Below, one piece after another: positions 1 to 6,209 of a DNA stretch of 6,920 nt (position 1 is its first letter; every line of letters starts with the position of its first letter). Under the pieces are notes generated by a model. It saw nothing but the letters and a program-made list of their open reading frames with translations, was not told the origin of the DNA and made no database searches. A program made the position numbers and the translations under genes. The stretch comes from an uncultured Eubacteriales bacterium (lineage in GTDB: Bacteria; Bacillota; Clostridia; Lachnospirales; Lachnospiraceae): NCBI GenBank assembly GCA_900321915.1, contig ONXW01000328.1:1-6920 (forward strand). The letters are read 5' to 3'.

Positions 1-1
1 C

Positions 2-700
2 GTCCGCGACGGGGAGGTCATCTCCATCATCGGTTCCTCCGGGTCCGGCAAGACCACGCTGCTGCGCTGCATCACCAACCTGGAGACGGTGGACGGCGGA
101 AGTATCTTCGTCGACGGCATGCCCCTGGTCACCACTGCGGATAAAGAAGGCGCAAAACCCGTCTACGCGGAAGAAAAGGAACTCAGGGAGCTCCGGGCCA
201 AAACCGGTCTGGTCTTCCAGAACTTCAACCTCTTCCCCCACTGGAGCATCCTGAAAAATGTCACCGAGGCCCCGATCACGGTTCACGGGGTTCCCCGGGA
301 GCAGGCGGAAAAGGAAGGGATGGAGCTTCTTCGGAAGCTGGGGCTGGAATCCAAGGCGTCGTCCTATCCCTACCAGCTTTCCGGCGGCCAGCAGCAGCGC
401 GCCGCCATCGCCCGCGCCCTGATCCTGCGCCCGAAGGTTCTCTTTTTCGACGAGCCCACCTCCGCCCTCGACCCGGAGCTGACCGGCGAGGTGCTGAAGG
501 TCATACGGGCTCTGGCAAAGGAACATACCACCATGGTGATCGTCACCCACGAAATGATGTTTGCGCGGGACATCTCCGACCGCATCATCTTTATGGACAA
601 TGGCGTCGTCGTGGAGAACAGCACGCCCGAGGAGCTCTTCTCCTCGGAGAATGAGCGCACAAAGGCTTTCCTGGGGAAATATCTTTCCCCTGAAGCATAA
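2..700 (+). CDS. Polar amino acid ABC transporter ATP-binding protein (GlnQ-type), 5' truncated
   Basis: Cytoplasmic ATPase subunit that energises import of a polar amino acid through a membrane permease. The reading frame is open from base 2, so the true start lies left of the window; 232 residues are visible and roughly 15-25 N-terminal residues are missing compared with the usual ~240-250. Visible motifs in order: Walker A GSSGSGKTT (32-58), Q-loop in VFQNFNLFPH, ABC signature LSGGQQQR (377-400), Walker B VLFFDE (437-454), D-loop SALD (461-472) and H-loop histidine (548-550). All nucleotide-binding residues are intact. A charged segment of about 20 residues (roughly bases 134-205) precedes the Q-loop; I believe this occurs in many clostridial members of the family. 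The protein ends with TAA, and the binding-protein gene starts 24 bp later, which supports one operon. The amino-acid assignment follows from the family and this neighbour; the specific ligand is unknown. Confidence 0.95.
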   Translation, partial: VRDGEVISIIGSSGSGKTTLLRCITNLETVDGGSIFVDGMPLVTTADKEGAKPVYAEEKELRELRAKTGLVFQNFNLFPHWSILKNVTEAPITVHGVPREQAEKEGMELLRKLGLESKASSYPYQLSGGQQQRAAIARALILRPKVLFFDEPTSALDPELTGEVLKVIRALAKEHTTMVIVTHEMMFARDISDRIIFMDNGVVVENSTPEELFSSENERTKAFLGKYLSPEA

Positions 701-710
701 ATGAATAAAA

Positions 711-716
711 GGGAGG
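711..716 (+). promoter_or_regulatory. Ribosome binding site that fixes the binding-protein start at 725
   Basis: GGGAGG lies 8 bases before the ATG at 725. An in-frame ATG at 701 would place this Shine-Dalgarno sequence inside the coding region and would add eight polar residues in front of the lipoprotein signal peptide. The start at 725 is therefore preferred. Confidence 0.8.
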
Positions 717-724
717 AAAACAGT

Positions 725-1693
725 ATGAAAAAACTCAGATCAACACTCAGCCTGCTTCTGGCCTGCGCCCTGATGGGCAGCCTTGCCGCCTGCGGCGGAC
801 AGGCACCGCAGGAAACTACTGCCGCTGCCGAGACAGCCGCCCCGGAGACGGAAGCTGCGGAATCCGCGGAATCCGCGGAAGAGAAAGCCGAAGAGCCGGC
901 AGCGGAAGACGCCGCAGGGTCCGGCGATTATGCCTATATCATGGATAAGGGAACCATGATCGTCGGTTTCGACGACGCTTTCCCGCCCTTCAGCTACCAG
1001 GCGGACGACGGCAAATACGACGGTTTTGACCTGGCCTGCGCGGCAGAGCTCTGCAAGCGCTGGGGCATTGAGATCCAGTACCAGCCCGTGGCCTGGTCCT
1101 CCAAGGAGCAGGAGCTCAACTCCAAGAGCATCGATATCATCTGGAGCGGACTCGGTATCAATGAGGAACGCCTGCAGGTCGTCAGCTTCTCCGATGTGTA
1201 CTGCATGGACGGCGGCGCCATCGTGACCAAAAAGGATTCCGACATTGAAAGCCTGGACGATCTCGCGGGAAGAACCGTAGCCTGCCAGGCCGGAAACGGA
1301 TATATCATCCGTCTTGACCCGGCCAAGGTCGATACCTTCGGCGAACTCATTTACCAGGATACCACCGCGGAACTTCTGATGCAGCTGGATGTCGGCGGAT
1401 GTGAGGCCATCATCGGCGACAGCGTCTCCTTCTCTTACATGGCAAAGCAGTCCGGCTACGATTTCAAGTATATCGACATCGTGGCGGATATGGGCGGCGA
1501 GATGTCCCGCTACGCAGTGGGCTGCCGTCTCGGATCCTCCGACCTGGTGGAGAAGATCAACGAAACCCTGCACGAGATGTATGAGGACGGCACTCTCACA
1601 AAGCTGAGCGAAGAGTACCTCGGCGGCGACTACGCCGTTGACTGCTACATCCCGGATATCCTGCAGGAGGCAAGGGACGCGGGAAAGCAGTAA
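725..1693 (+). CDS. Amino acid ABC transporter substrate-binding lipoprotein (SBP_bac_3 family)
   Basis: Extracytoplasmic receptor that captures an amino acid and delivers it to the ABC importer whose ATPase is encoded just upstream. From the ATG at 725 it has 322 residues. A lipoprotein signal peptide ends in the lipobox LAAC, with Cys23 as the lipid-modified residue. Residues ~27-68 form an Ala/Glu-rich flexible tether. The family 3 solute-binding fold then begins near residue 70: DDAFPPFSY (83-91), GFDLACAAEL (100-109), the GINEER segment with Arg149, normally the ligand carboxylate contact, then VSFSDVY (153-159), and AIIGDS with Asp232 in the position that usually binds the amino group. 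Length and motifs match an intact family member. It carries several cysteines in the mature domain, which is somewhat unusual. The gene is followed by a strong hairpin, so it probably ends the operon. The ligand (cystine, glutamine, another polar amino acid) cannot be told from sequence alone. Confidence 0.94.
   Translation: MKKLRSTLSLLLACALMGSLAACGGQAPQETTAAAETAAPETEAAESAESAEEKAEEPAAEDAAGSGDYAYIMDKGTMIVGFDDAFPPFSYQADDGKYDGFDLACAAELCKRWGIEIQYQPVAWSSKEQELNSKSIDIIWSGLGINEERLQVVSFSDVYCMDGGAIVTKKDSDIESLDDLAGRTVACQAGNGYIIRLDPAKVDTFGELIYQDTTAELLMQLDVGGCEAIIGDSVSFSYMAKQSGYDFKYIDIVADMGGEMSRYAVGCRLGSSDLVEKINETLHEMYEDGTLTKLSEEYLGGDYAVDCYIPDILQEARDAGKQ
857..880 (+). repeat. Tandem 9-bp repeat in the lipoprotein tether
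   Basis: The unit GCGGAATCC occurs twice in full (857-865, 866-874) and then partially (875-880). It encodes Ala-Glu-Ser, Ala-Glu-Ser, Ala-Glu within the Ala/Glu-rich tether of the substrate-binding protein. Because the unit is a multiple of three, gain or loss of copies would change tether length without a frameshift. Confidence 0.75.
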
Positions 1694-1732
1694 AGCTGCG
1701 GAAACTTCCGGAGTTTTTCCGGATTTACAAAG

Positions 1733-1775
1733 AGAGACCGGCTGGGCGGGCCAGAAACCCGCGCAGCCGGTTTCT
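1733..1775. terminator. Strong hairpin at the convergent junction, probable bidirectional terminator
   Basis: A 14-bp stem pairs 1737-1750 with 1758-1771 with one internal mismatch and a 7-base loop (CCAGAAA). Further pairs, including a G-T wobble, extend it to 1733-1775. On the plus strand TTTCTTTAT follows and on the minus strand TCTCTCTTTG follows; both are pyrimidine-rich but imperfect T-tracts. It lies 39 bp after the stop codon of the binding-protein gene and 29 bp beyond the stop codon of the acyltransferase gene, as expected for a shared terminator. A smaller hairpin (TCCGGA at 1707-1712 and 1718-1723 around a GTTTT loop) lies just upstream on the plus-strand side; its role is unclear. 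Confidence 0.72.
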
Positions 1776-1796
1776 TTATAAGCCAGCCTTCGGATG

Positions 1797-1813
1797 AAAA
1801 ACGGCTACAGCCG
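1797..1813 (-). terminator. Small minus-strand terminator overlapping the acyltransferase stop codon
   Basis: Read on the minus strand, CGGCTGTAGCCG folds as a 4-5 bp GC-rich stem with a 2-4 base loop and is directly followed by five T residues (1801-1797). The last two codons of the acyltransferase gene and its TAG stop are part of the hairpin. The stem is short, so it may be a weak terminator backed up by the larger hairpin at 1733-1775. Confidence 0.45.
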
Positions 1814-2947
1814 GATGTGAAGCCTGAGAAAACCCCAGGCCCTCTGCAGGGCGTACCCGAGCAGCCCGGAGATTACAAATACCGCCAGTGCGTAGAGCAG
1901 GGTAAACAGGAGATTTCCCGCCGCCCCGCCGCGGACGGCAGCATTTTTCCCGGCATTTTCCAGGCCCAGCGTCCGGATCTTATAGATAATCGGGAAGTGC
2001 AGCAGGAAAACCGGGTACGTCACCCCGCCGGCCGCGCAGACCGCCTTATAAATCCTGCCCTGCGGCTCCGGCAGGAAAAACACCGCCGCCGCGATTGCCA
2101 TGGCGCAGGCGGCGCAGAGGCCGCTCAGCCAGTTCAGGTAATAGGGGATTAATCCCACCTCCGCGGGCGTCCCGCCCGCTGCCAGGCCCTTCAGGTACAG
2201 GGCCTTCTGTCCGCAGAACATCATAACACAGAGAATGGCCGCCAGGCCGGCCGCGGCAGCCGCGCCGGCTTTTGACGGCTTTTTTATGCCGTGATAGAGG
2301 AGGTATCCCGCCGCCGCGTACATCAGCTCCCAGGGGGGCAGCTGCGGCATGGGGACGGCATAGGACACCGGGAACAGGGTGGCGTAATCCACAATCAGGA
2401 GGGAACAGAGGGACAGAATGGTAAAGAAGGCCAGCGCCTTCTTCCCGTCAGCCATTACCACCGCGTGGAACAGAGGCATCCACAGCATTATCGTGCCGTA
2501 GCTGAACAGGAACCACAGGTGTCCCGTGCAGCGCCCCATGGCCCAGGCGTCCGCGTGGAGAAATCCGGTGAGGATCCCGGAAAAAATCTCCCGGAGATCC
2601 GACTGCAGTATACTCCGCAGGACGCCGCAGTCCCCGGACAGCCATCCGTCCAGAAGGTCCGCCGCGATAATAAAGACCAGGGCCGGCACGACGATCCGAA
2701 GAAGGAAGTTCTTCCATGCTTTAAGGACCCCGGAAAGCGGGATAAAGCACCCGCAGATCAGGAAATACAGGCCCACCCCCGGCGCCGAGAGCATGTTGGC
2801 CAGGAGGGCCCAGTCCGCGATTGTCCCGTCATCCAGCACCGCGATGGTCCTGACATGCATCAGGATGACCAGGTAGCAGGCAAGGATTCTCAGGAGCTCG
2901 ACGCGGGCATCTTTCTTTTTCACAGTATTCATTTGTTCACTCATCAT
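1805..2947 (-). CDS. Membrane acyltransferase, Acyl_transf_3 (OafA/WecH-like) family
   Basis: Polytopic membrane protein of about 380 residues, the usual size for the acyltransferase 3 family, whose members transfer acetyl or other acyl groups to cell-surface glycans, lipids or small molecules. Family marks: the opening RVELLRILACYLVILMHV, with the conserved His31 in the first membrane segment; the following FLICGCFIPLS region; GHLWFLFSYG (142-151); and the closing YPVFLLHFPII (311-321), which resembles the final-helix histidine motif of the family. Hydrophobic stretches are distributed along the whole length, consistent with about ten membrane helices. The substrate is not readable. It is the last gene of the minus-strand cluster, 23 bp after the lipoprotein gene. 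The start is uncertain: ATG at 2947, 2944 or 2932 are all in frame, and none has a good Shine-Dalgarno sequence. Acyl modification of an envelope polymer is the best inference from the secreted neighbours. Confidence 0.88.
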   Translation of the reverse strand: MMSEQMNTVKKKDARVELLRILACYLVILMHVRTIAVLDDGTIADWALLANMLSAPGVGLYFLICGCFIPLSGVLKAWKNFLLRIVVPALVFIIAADLLDGWLSGDCGVLRSILQSDLREIFSGILTGFLHADAWAMGRCTGHLWFLFSYGTIMLWMPLFHAVVMADGKKALAFFTILSLCSLLIVDYATLFPVSYAVPMPQLPPWELMYAAAGYLLYHGIKKPSKAGAAAAAGLAAILCVMMFCGQKALYLKGLAAGGTPAEVGLIPYYLNWLSGLCAACAMAIAAAVFFLPEPQGRIYKAVCAAGGVTYPVFLLHFPIIYKIRTLGLENAGKNAAVRGGAAGNLLFTLLYALAVFVISGLLGYALQRAWGFLRLHIRL

Positions 2948-2970
2948 GTTTTTCCGGTACGTCCGGCCCG

Positions 2971-4431
2971 TCAGAATCCCGAAAGCTCCAGGGAACCGTC
3001 CTTACCGCTGACAAAGACGGCAAACCGCTGTTCTTTCCCGTCCCCGTCCGTGTAGGAGAACCCGATATTCGGGAGATCCCCGTAAAATACCACTTCCGCC
3101 GCCAGGGGTTTCCCCGGTTCAAGCTGCTTCTGCAGATACTTCTCTTCCGTCCGGAAGAGCGGTTTTCCGTCGGGACCCACATCTTCCAGCTCCACCGCGA
3201 GGATCCGGAAATCCCGGACCGGCTTTTTGGCGCTGAAGACAAGGCGGGTACTGTACTCTCCCGTTTCAATCACTGTCTCGAGGATATCGTCCGGCAGCTC
3301 CCCGGCGTCTTCCTCAAAGGCGACCGACACGTCTCCCGGCATGAGCTGCTTCCAGTCCGGCATTTCCCCGGAGTAATACAGACTCTTCTCAAAACCGGTT
3401 TCTTCCATCCGGGACGCGATCATCTCCTCTATCTCATCCATGGTGACGGTCTCCATGCCTTCCTCAGCAAATGCCCTGTGGTATTCGCTGTCCTCCCCGT
3501 AGATGGACGAATCCCCGCTAAACTTCCAGAAGAGGCCGTAGGTGTCCTCCTGGTCATAGGAATCCTCATAGAGGGCATAGGTGAGCCATGTGGGCCGGTC
3601 TTCGCTCCACTCCGGCTCAAAATAATACTTCAGGACCATCAGGTCAGACAGATCCAGGCCGTAACCCGACATGTCATGGAATTCCCCTTCATAATACAGG
3701 TTTTCCGGATACACCTCCGTCTCCGCGCCGTAGAGGAAATGCCAGTTTCCGTCCTTATCCACAAAGCTTTTGTCAAACAGGTGGACGGCGGCGCCGCCGG
3801 ACCCGTCCTCCGCGATATACCCAAAGCGGTCGGGGACGATATCATCCCGGGACCATGCGCAGCCCATGTAGGAAAGGGCAAGCTCATCCCCTTTGTCCTT
3901 CAGGATCATGTACTGTCTCCACTGTTCGGACGGCATGGGATACGTGATGCAGAGAGCAAGCTCTTCCTCCCCGTCATTCCCGCAGTCCACCATCGCCCAG
4001 AGAACCTCCGGCTCCACCTCTTCCCCGGGATTTGCCCATTCCCGGACCAGGCATTCCGCCGTCCTGTCCTCCACATCCTGCAGCGTGCAGCTCTCCCCCT
4101 CCTCATAGAGCTGGGAGAAATCCAGCCCGCCGGAGCGGATGCCGTCCTTATGGACCGTCATCGCGGCCCCGTTCTTCAGGAATTCCGCGTAAATGTCCGT
4201 TCCTTCGGAGTCTTCTTCCGCCGCCTCCGCATCCTTCGCCTCATCCGCGGGTACTCCAGCCGCGGCTTCCGGATTTTCACTCTCCTGTGCCGGGGCTTCC
4301 GCCTCCTGCGCTTCCGTCTCCTGTGCCGCGGTCTCCGCTTCCCTTACCTCCGCATCCTTTGCCCCGCATCCTGCAAGAACCAGGCATCCCGCCAGGACCA
4401 GAGCTCCGTACCGTATCTTCATCTTCCGCAT
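2971..4431 (-). CDS. Large secreted lipoprotein of unknown function
   Basis: About 486 residues, starting with a lipoprotein signal peptide: the lipobox LAGC places the lipidated cysteine at residue 22. Residues ~25-77 are an Ala/Glu-rich tether, so the rest would sit outside the membrane. The region ~80-360 is rich in acidic and aromatic residues and includes DCGNDGEEEL (149-158), resembling calcium-loop or VCBS-like D-x-x-x-DG patterns, and a further DKDG (225-228). A C-terminal part from ~365 to the end looks like a separate beta-rich domain, with the segment TDGDGKEQRFAVFVSGKDGS (461-480). I do not recognise a named family with certainty; similar C-termini seem familiar from uncharacterised Lachnospiraceae proteins, but that is unverified recall. 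ATG at 4431 (GAGG 6 bases upstream) and ATG at 4422 (AAGGAG 9 bases upstream) are both plausible starts; both keep the signal peptide. It lies 19 bp after the NlpC-like gene, suggesting co-expression. Confidence 0.85.
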   Translation of the reverse strand: MRKMKIRYGALVLAGCLVLAGCGAKDAEVREAETAAQETEAQEAEAPAQESENPEAAAGVPADEAKDAEAAEEDSEGTDIYAEFLKNGAAMTVHKDGIRSGGLDFSQLYEEGESCTLQDVEDRTAECLVREWANPGEEVEPEVLWAMVDCGNDGEEELALCITYPMPSEQWRQYMILKDKGDELALSYMGCAWSRDDIVPDRFGYIAEDGSGGAAVHLFDKSFVDKDGNWHFLYGAETEVYPENLYYEGEFHDMSGYGLDLSDLMVLKYYFEPEWSEDRPTWLTYALYEDSYDQEDTYGLFWKFSGDSSIYGEDSEYHRAFAEEGMETVTMDEIEEMIASRMEETGFEKSLYYSGEMPDWKQLMPGDVSVAFEEDAGELPDDILETVIETGEYSTRLVFSAKKPVRDFRILAVELEDVGPDGKPLFRTEEKYLQKQLEPGKPLAAEVVFYGDLPNIGFSYTDGDGKEQRFAVFVSGKDGSLELSGF

Positions 4432-4441
4432 CTCCTTCCTC
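4432..4441 (-). promoter_or_regulatory. Ribosome binding site of the lipoprotein gene, ambiguous between two starts
   Basis: On the minus strand this segment reads GAGGAAGGAG immediately before the ATG at 4431. GAGG (4441-4438) serves the ATG at 4431 with 6-base spacing. AAGGAG (4437-4432) serves the ATG at 4422 with 9-base spacing and has the better match to the anti-Shine-Dalgarno sequence. The two products would differ by three residues only. Confidence 0.6.
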
Positions 4442-4450
4442 TACGTCTCC

Positions 4451-5641
4451 TCACTCTCCGAACAGGCTCCTCAGCACCTGCTCCGGCTTCATCTGCCGGA
4501 TCCCCTCGGGATCCGTGAGAACGCCTCCTCCGGAAACATCCCAGATAAACCGCCCCGTCATGCCCGCGGGACAGTAAAGGTATGCCGCCGGGCCCCTGAG
4601 GGTGACCGGGTAGCGGCTGTACCACTCCGGGTAAAATGCCGACATGTAGCGGTCTGCCAGCCGGTACGCCTCGCAGGATTCGTCAAATCCCACGGCGTCT
4701 ATCCGGACGCCGCCTCCCGGGTGTCCCGTCCTGCTCACCGAGGGTGAGGAGTGCAGAATCACCACGCTCCCGTCATCGCAGGTTCCCAGGGATATCCAGA
4801 CATGGCCGTCGGTGCTCACGATATCGCCGGGGCAGACGCCGGTCTGCAGGCCGGGGTCCGCCATGCTCCCCCAGCCGTAACCCTGCAGTATCCTGGCAAA
4901 TGCGGACGAGTCACGGACATAGCCTTCCTCCCCGTCCGTGCGGTTCAGGGTATTGTACAGGACCCATCCGGCGTAGCCGGAACAGTCCAGCCCGGCGTAA
5001 TAGTATTCATTATACCCGCCGTAGGGGTAATAGCTTTCCGCGGGCACTACCGTCTTATAATTATAATCCGCGTCCTGCGAGCTGAAAAAACGCACCCAGT
5101 CGGGAGATATCCCGATGGTCCGCGCCTGTACGGCGGACCCTTTGTCCTGCCAGTCCCAGCCGCCGCCGTACATGTACAGCGTCGTTCCGACAGGTTCCAT
5201 GGCCGTCGCCAGGAAGTTCCGCACCGTCCTGACCCCCGGCGTTCCCCGCACGGGAAGCTGCGGCATCCTGACCTCCCCGGCATCCAGCTCCTTCACATCG
5301 CGCACGGTTCCGCCGGAGATTTCAAGGATATAGGGATATCCCTCCTTCAGGCGGTTCTGCAGCGGGTAATCATACTCTCCCGCCGCGTCGGCGGTCCCGT
5401 TAACCATGGGCAGCTCTTTTTCCTCCCCGTCAATGAAAAAGCGGTAAAGGAACCGGGTCATGTTCTCCCTGTTCACCTGCGCCGTGCCGTAGCCGGCGAC
5501 GCCGAGATATACGGCATTAACGGTGACGGAGGCATCCCGGTCCTCCTGAAGCTCGTCCGCGGGGCCGAATCCCGCCTGGCAGAGTATCGCGGCGCCGAGG
5601 GCCGCAGCCTTAAACAGCTTTTTCAGCTTATCCAGGTTCAT
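4451..5641 (-). CDS. Secreted NlpC/P60-like cysteine peptidase with an insertion before the catalytic Cys
   Basis: Probably an exported cell-wall hydrolase or amidase. From the ATG at 5641 it has 396 residues. A positively charged N-terminus and hydrophobic stretch (residues ~9-26) form a signal peptide. Residues ~36-125 look like a beta-rich accessory domain. The C-terminal half carries NlpC/P60 marks: YMYGG (156-160), DCSGYAGW (219-226) with Cys220 as predicted nucleophile, PGD (271-273), GHVWISLG with His280, and VVILHSSP with His297 as likely third residue. The Cys-His-His order and the DCSG and GHV.I.LG contexts fit the family. In ordinary members YxxGG lies about ten residues before DCSG; here about 58 Tyr/Trp-rich residues intervene. 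ATG at 5641 is preferred over an in-frame GTG at 5647 because GGAG lies 8 bases upstream of the ATG but only 2 before the GTG. It sits 27 bp after the HD gene and 19 bp before the lipoprotein gene. Substrate is unknown. Confidence 0.83.
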   Translation of the reverse strand: MNLDKLKKLFKAAALGAAILCQAGFGPADELQEDRDASVTVNAVYLGVAGYGTAQVNRENMTRFLYRFFIDGEEKELPMVNGTADAAGEYDYPLQNRLKEGYPYILEISGGTVRDVKELDAGEVRMPQLPVRGTPGVRTVRNFLATAMEPVGTTLYMYGGGWDWQDKGSAVQARTIGISPDWVRFFSSQDADYNYKTVVPAESYYPYGGYNEYYYAGLDCSGYAGWVLYNTLNRTDGEEGYVRDSSAFARILQGYGWGSMADPGLQTGVCPGDIVSTDGHVWISLGTCDDGSVVILHSSPSVSRTGHPGGGVRIDAVGFDESCEAYRLADRYMSAFYPEWYSRYPVTLRGPAAYLYCPAGMTGRFIWDVSGGGVLTDPEGIRQMKPEQVLRSLFGE

Positions 5642-5649
5642 AGGCACGT

Positions 5650-5653
5650 CTCC
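5650..5653 (-). promoter_or_regulatory. Ribosome binding site that decides the NlpC-like gene start
   Basis: GGAG on the minus strand is 8 bases before the ATG at 5641. The alternative GTG at 5647 would leave a spacing of only 2 bases, too short for normal initiation. Confidence 0.65.
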
Positions 5654-5668
5654 ATTTCCGCCTTCTCC

Positions 5669-6193
5669 TCACTTCTTCTCAGACATCTTCAGGCGGATTT
5701 TCCTGCAGAATGAGTAGAAGCATTCCTGCGCGGATATCTTCTTGTCGCAGAGCGTCAGCACAAGGGCCAGCCTGTTTTTCGGCAGATGGACTGCCAGCGG
5801 GAACATGTGGGCCCGGATGGCGTCCAGCTCTTTCCTGTCCAGCCCGAACTTTTTCGCGTTTTCCGCAGCCTCCTCCGGGTGATAGAAGGCATATAGTCCC
5901 GGATGCCTCTCCTTCTTCGGAATCCTGCGGTTCCGGTAATAGCTGACAAAGCACATGTCATGGAGCAGGCCCACGCGCACGGCGCTCTCCTTATCGACCC
6001 CCATCTTTCCGGCCAGCCGTGACGCCATATCAGCCACCCGCAGGCTGTGGTCGTGGGTGTTCGTGTATCCGTGGCGCGGAAAGCCGCGGAGCTTCCGGAA
6101 CTCCGGGTGCTCCAGGATTTGCTTCACGTCCGGGGAGATTGCTCCCAGCCGTTTTTTCATGCGGCTGTCAACCGGCATCTGATGCAGTTTCAT
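5669..6193 (-). CDS. HD-domain metal-dependent phosphohydrolase (small, cytoplasmic)
   Basis: A 174-residue protein without signal peptide or membrane segment. It shows the HD-domain metal-binding pattern: His49 within THDHSLRVA, the His78-Asp79 doublet in GLLHDM, further histidines at 105 (FYHPEEAA) and 129 (RAHMFP), and a distal aspartate at 150 in LTLCDK. The H...HD...D order supports a metal-dependent phosphohydrolase acting on a nucleotide or other phosphate ester; the substrate is not predictable. The doublet followed by extra histidines resembles small clostridial HD proteins of this length. The start at 6193 is chosen because GGGAGG lies 7 bases upstream; an upstream in-frame extension to 6241 would overlap the aspartate kinase gene and has no support. 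It sits 16 bp after the aspartate kinase stop codon, so it is probably co-transcribed. Any functional tie to amino acid synthesis or cell wall is unproven. Confidence 0.87.
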   Translation of the reverse strand: MKLHQMPVDSRMKKRLGAISPDVKQILEHPEFRKLRGFPRHGYTNTHDHSLRVADMASRLAGKMGVDKESAVRVGLLHDMCFVSYYRNRRIPKKERHPGLYAFYHPEEAAENAKKFGLDRKELDAIRAHMFPLAVHLPKNRLALVLTLCDKKISAQECFYSFCRKIRLKMSEKK

Positions 6194-6200
6194 GTAAATT

Positions 6201-6206
6201 CCTCCC
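6201..6206 (-). promoter_or_regulatory. Ribosome binding site of the HD-domain gene
   Basis: GGGAGG on the minus strand lies 7 bases upstream of the ATG at 6193, inside the 16-bp gap after the aspartate kinase stop codon. It rules in the short start and rules out the longer in-frame extension to 6241. Confidence 0.8.
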
Positions 6207-6209
6207 GCG

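Noticed and set aside
701..724. ATG at 701 as the start of the substrate-binding protein
   Set aside because: It lies directly after the ATPase stop codon with no Shine-Dalgarno sequence in front, and the GGGAGG at 711-716 would fall inside the gene. The ATG at 725 gives a normal lipoprotein signal peptide.
740..1573. 277-codon open frame on the minus strand antisense to the substrate-binding protein
   Set aside because: The plus strand clearly encodes the binding protein. The minus-strand product is Gly/Arg-rich at its end because it mirrors the Ala/Glu tether, and has no recognisable features.
3478..4518. 346-codon open frame on the plus strand antisense to the unknown lipoprotein
   Set aside because: The opposite strand has a complete lipoprotein gene with signal peptide, lipobox and ribosome binding site. 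The plus-strand product is low-complexity in places and shows no recognisable domain. GC-rich codon bias readily leaves such antisense frames open.
4466..4525. Lipobox or wall-anchor signal in the NlpC-like protein
   Set aside because: The N-terminal cysteine is preceded by Leu rather than Gly/Ala/Ser, so AILC is not a proper lipobox, and the C-terminus (this region) has no LPxTG-type motif. A plain secreted protein is the simpler reading.
4751..5713. 320-codon open frame on the plus strand antisense to the NlpC-like gene
   Set aside because: The minus strand encodes a protein with conserved catalytic motifs. The antisense translation has no domain signal and runs past the gene boundary into the HD gene, as expected of a shadow frame.
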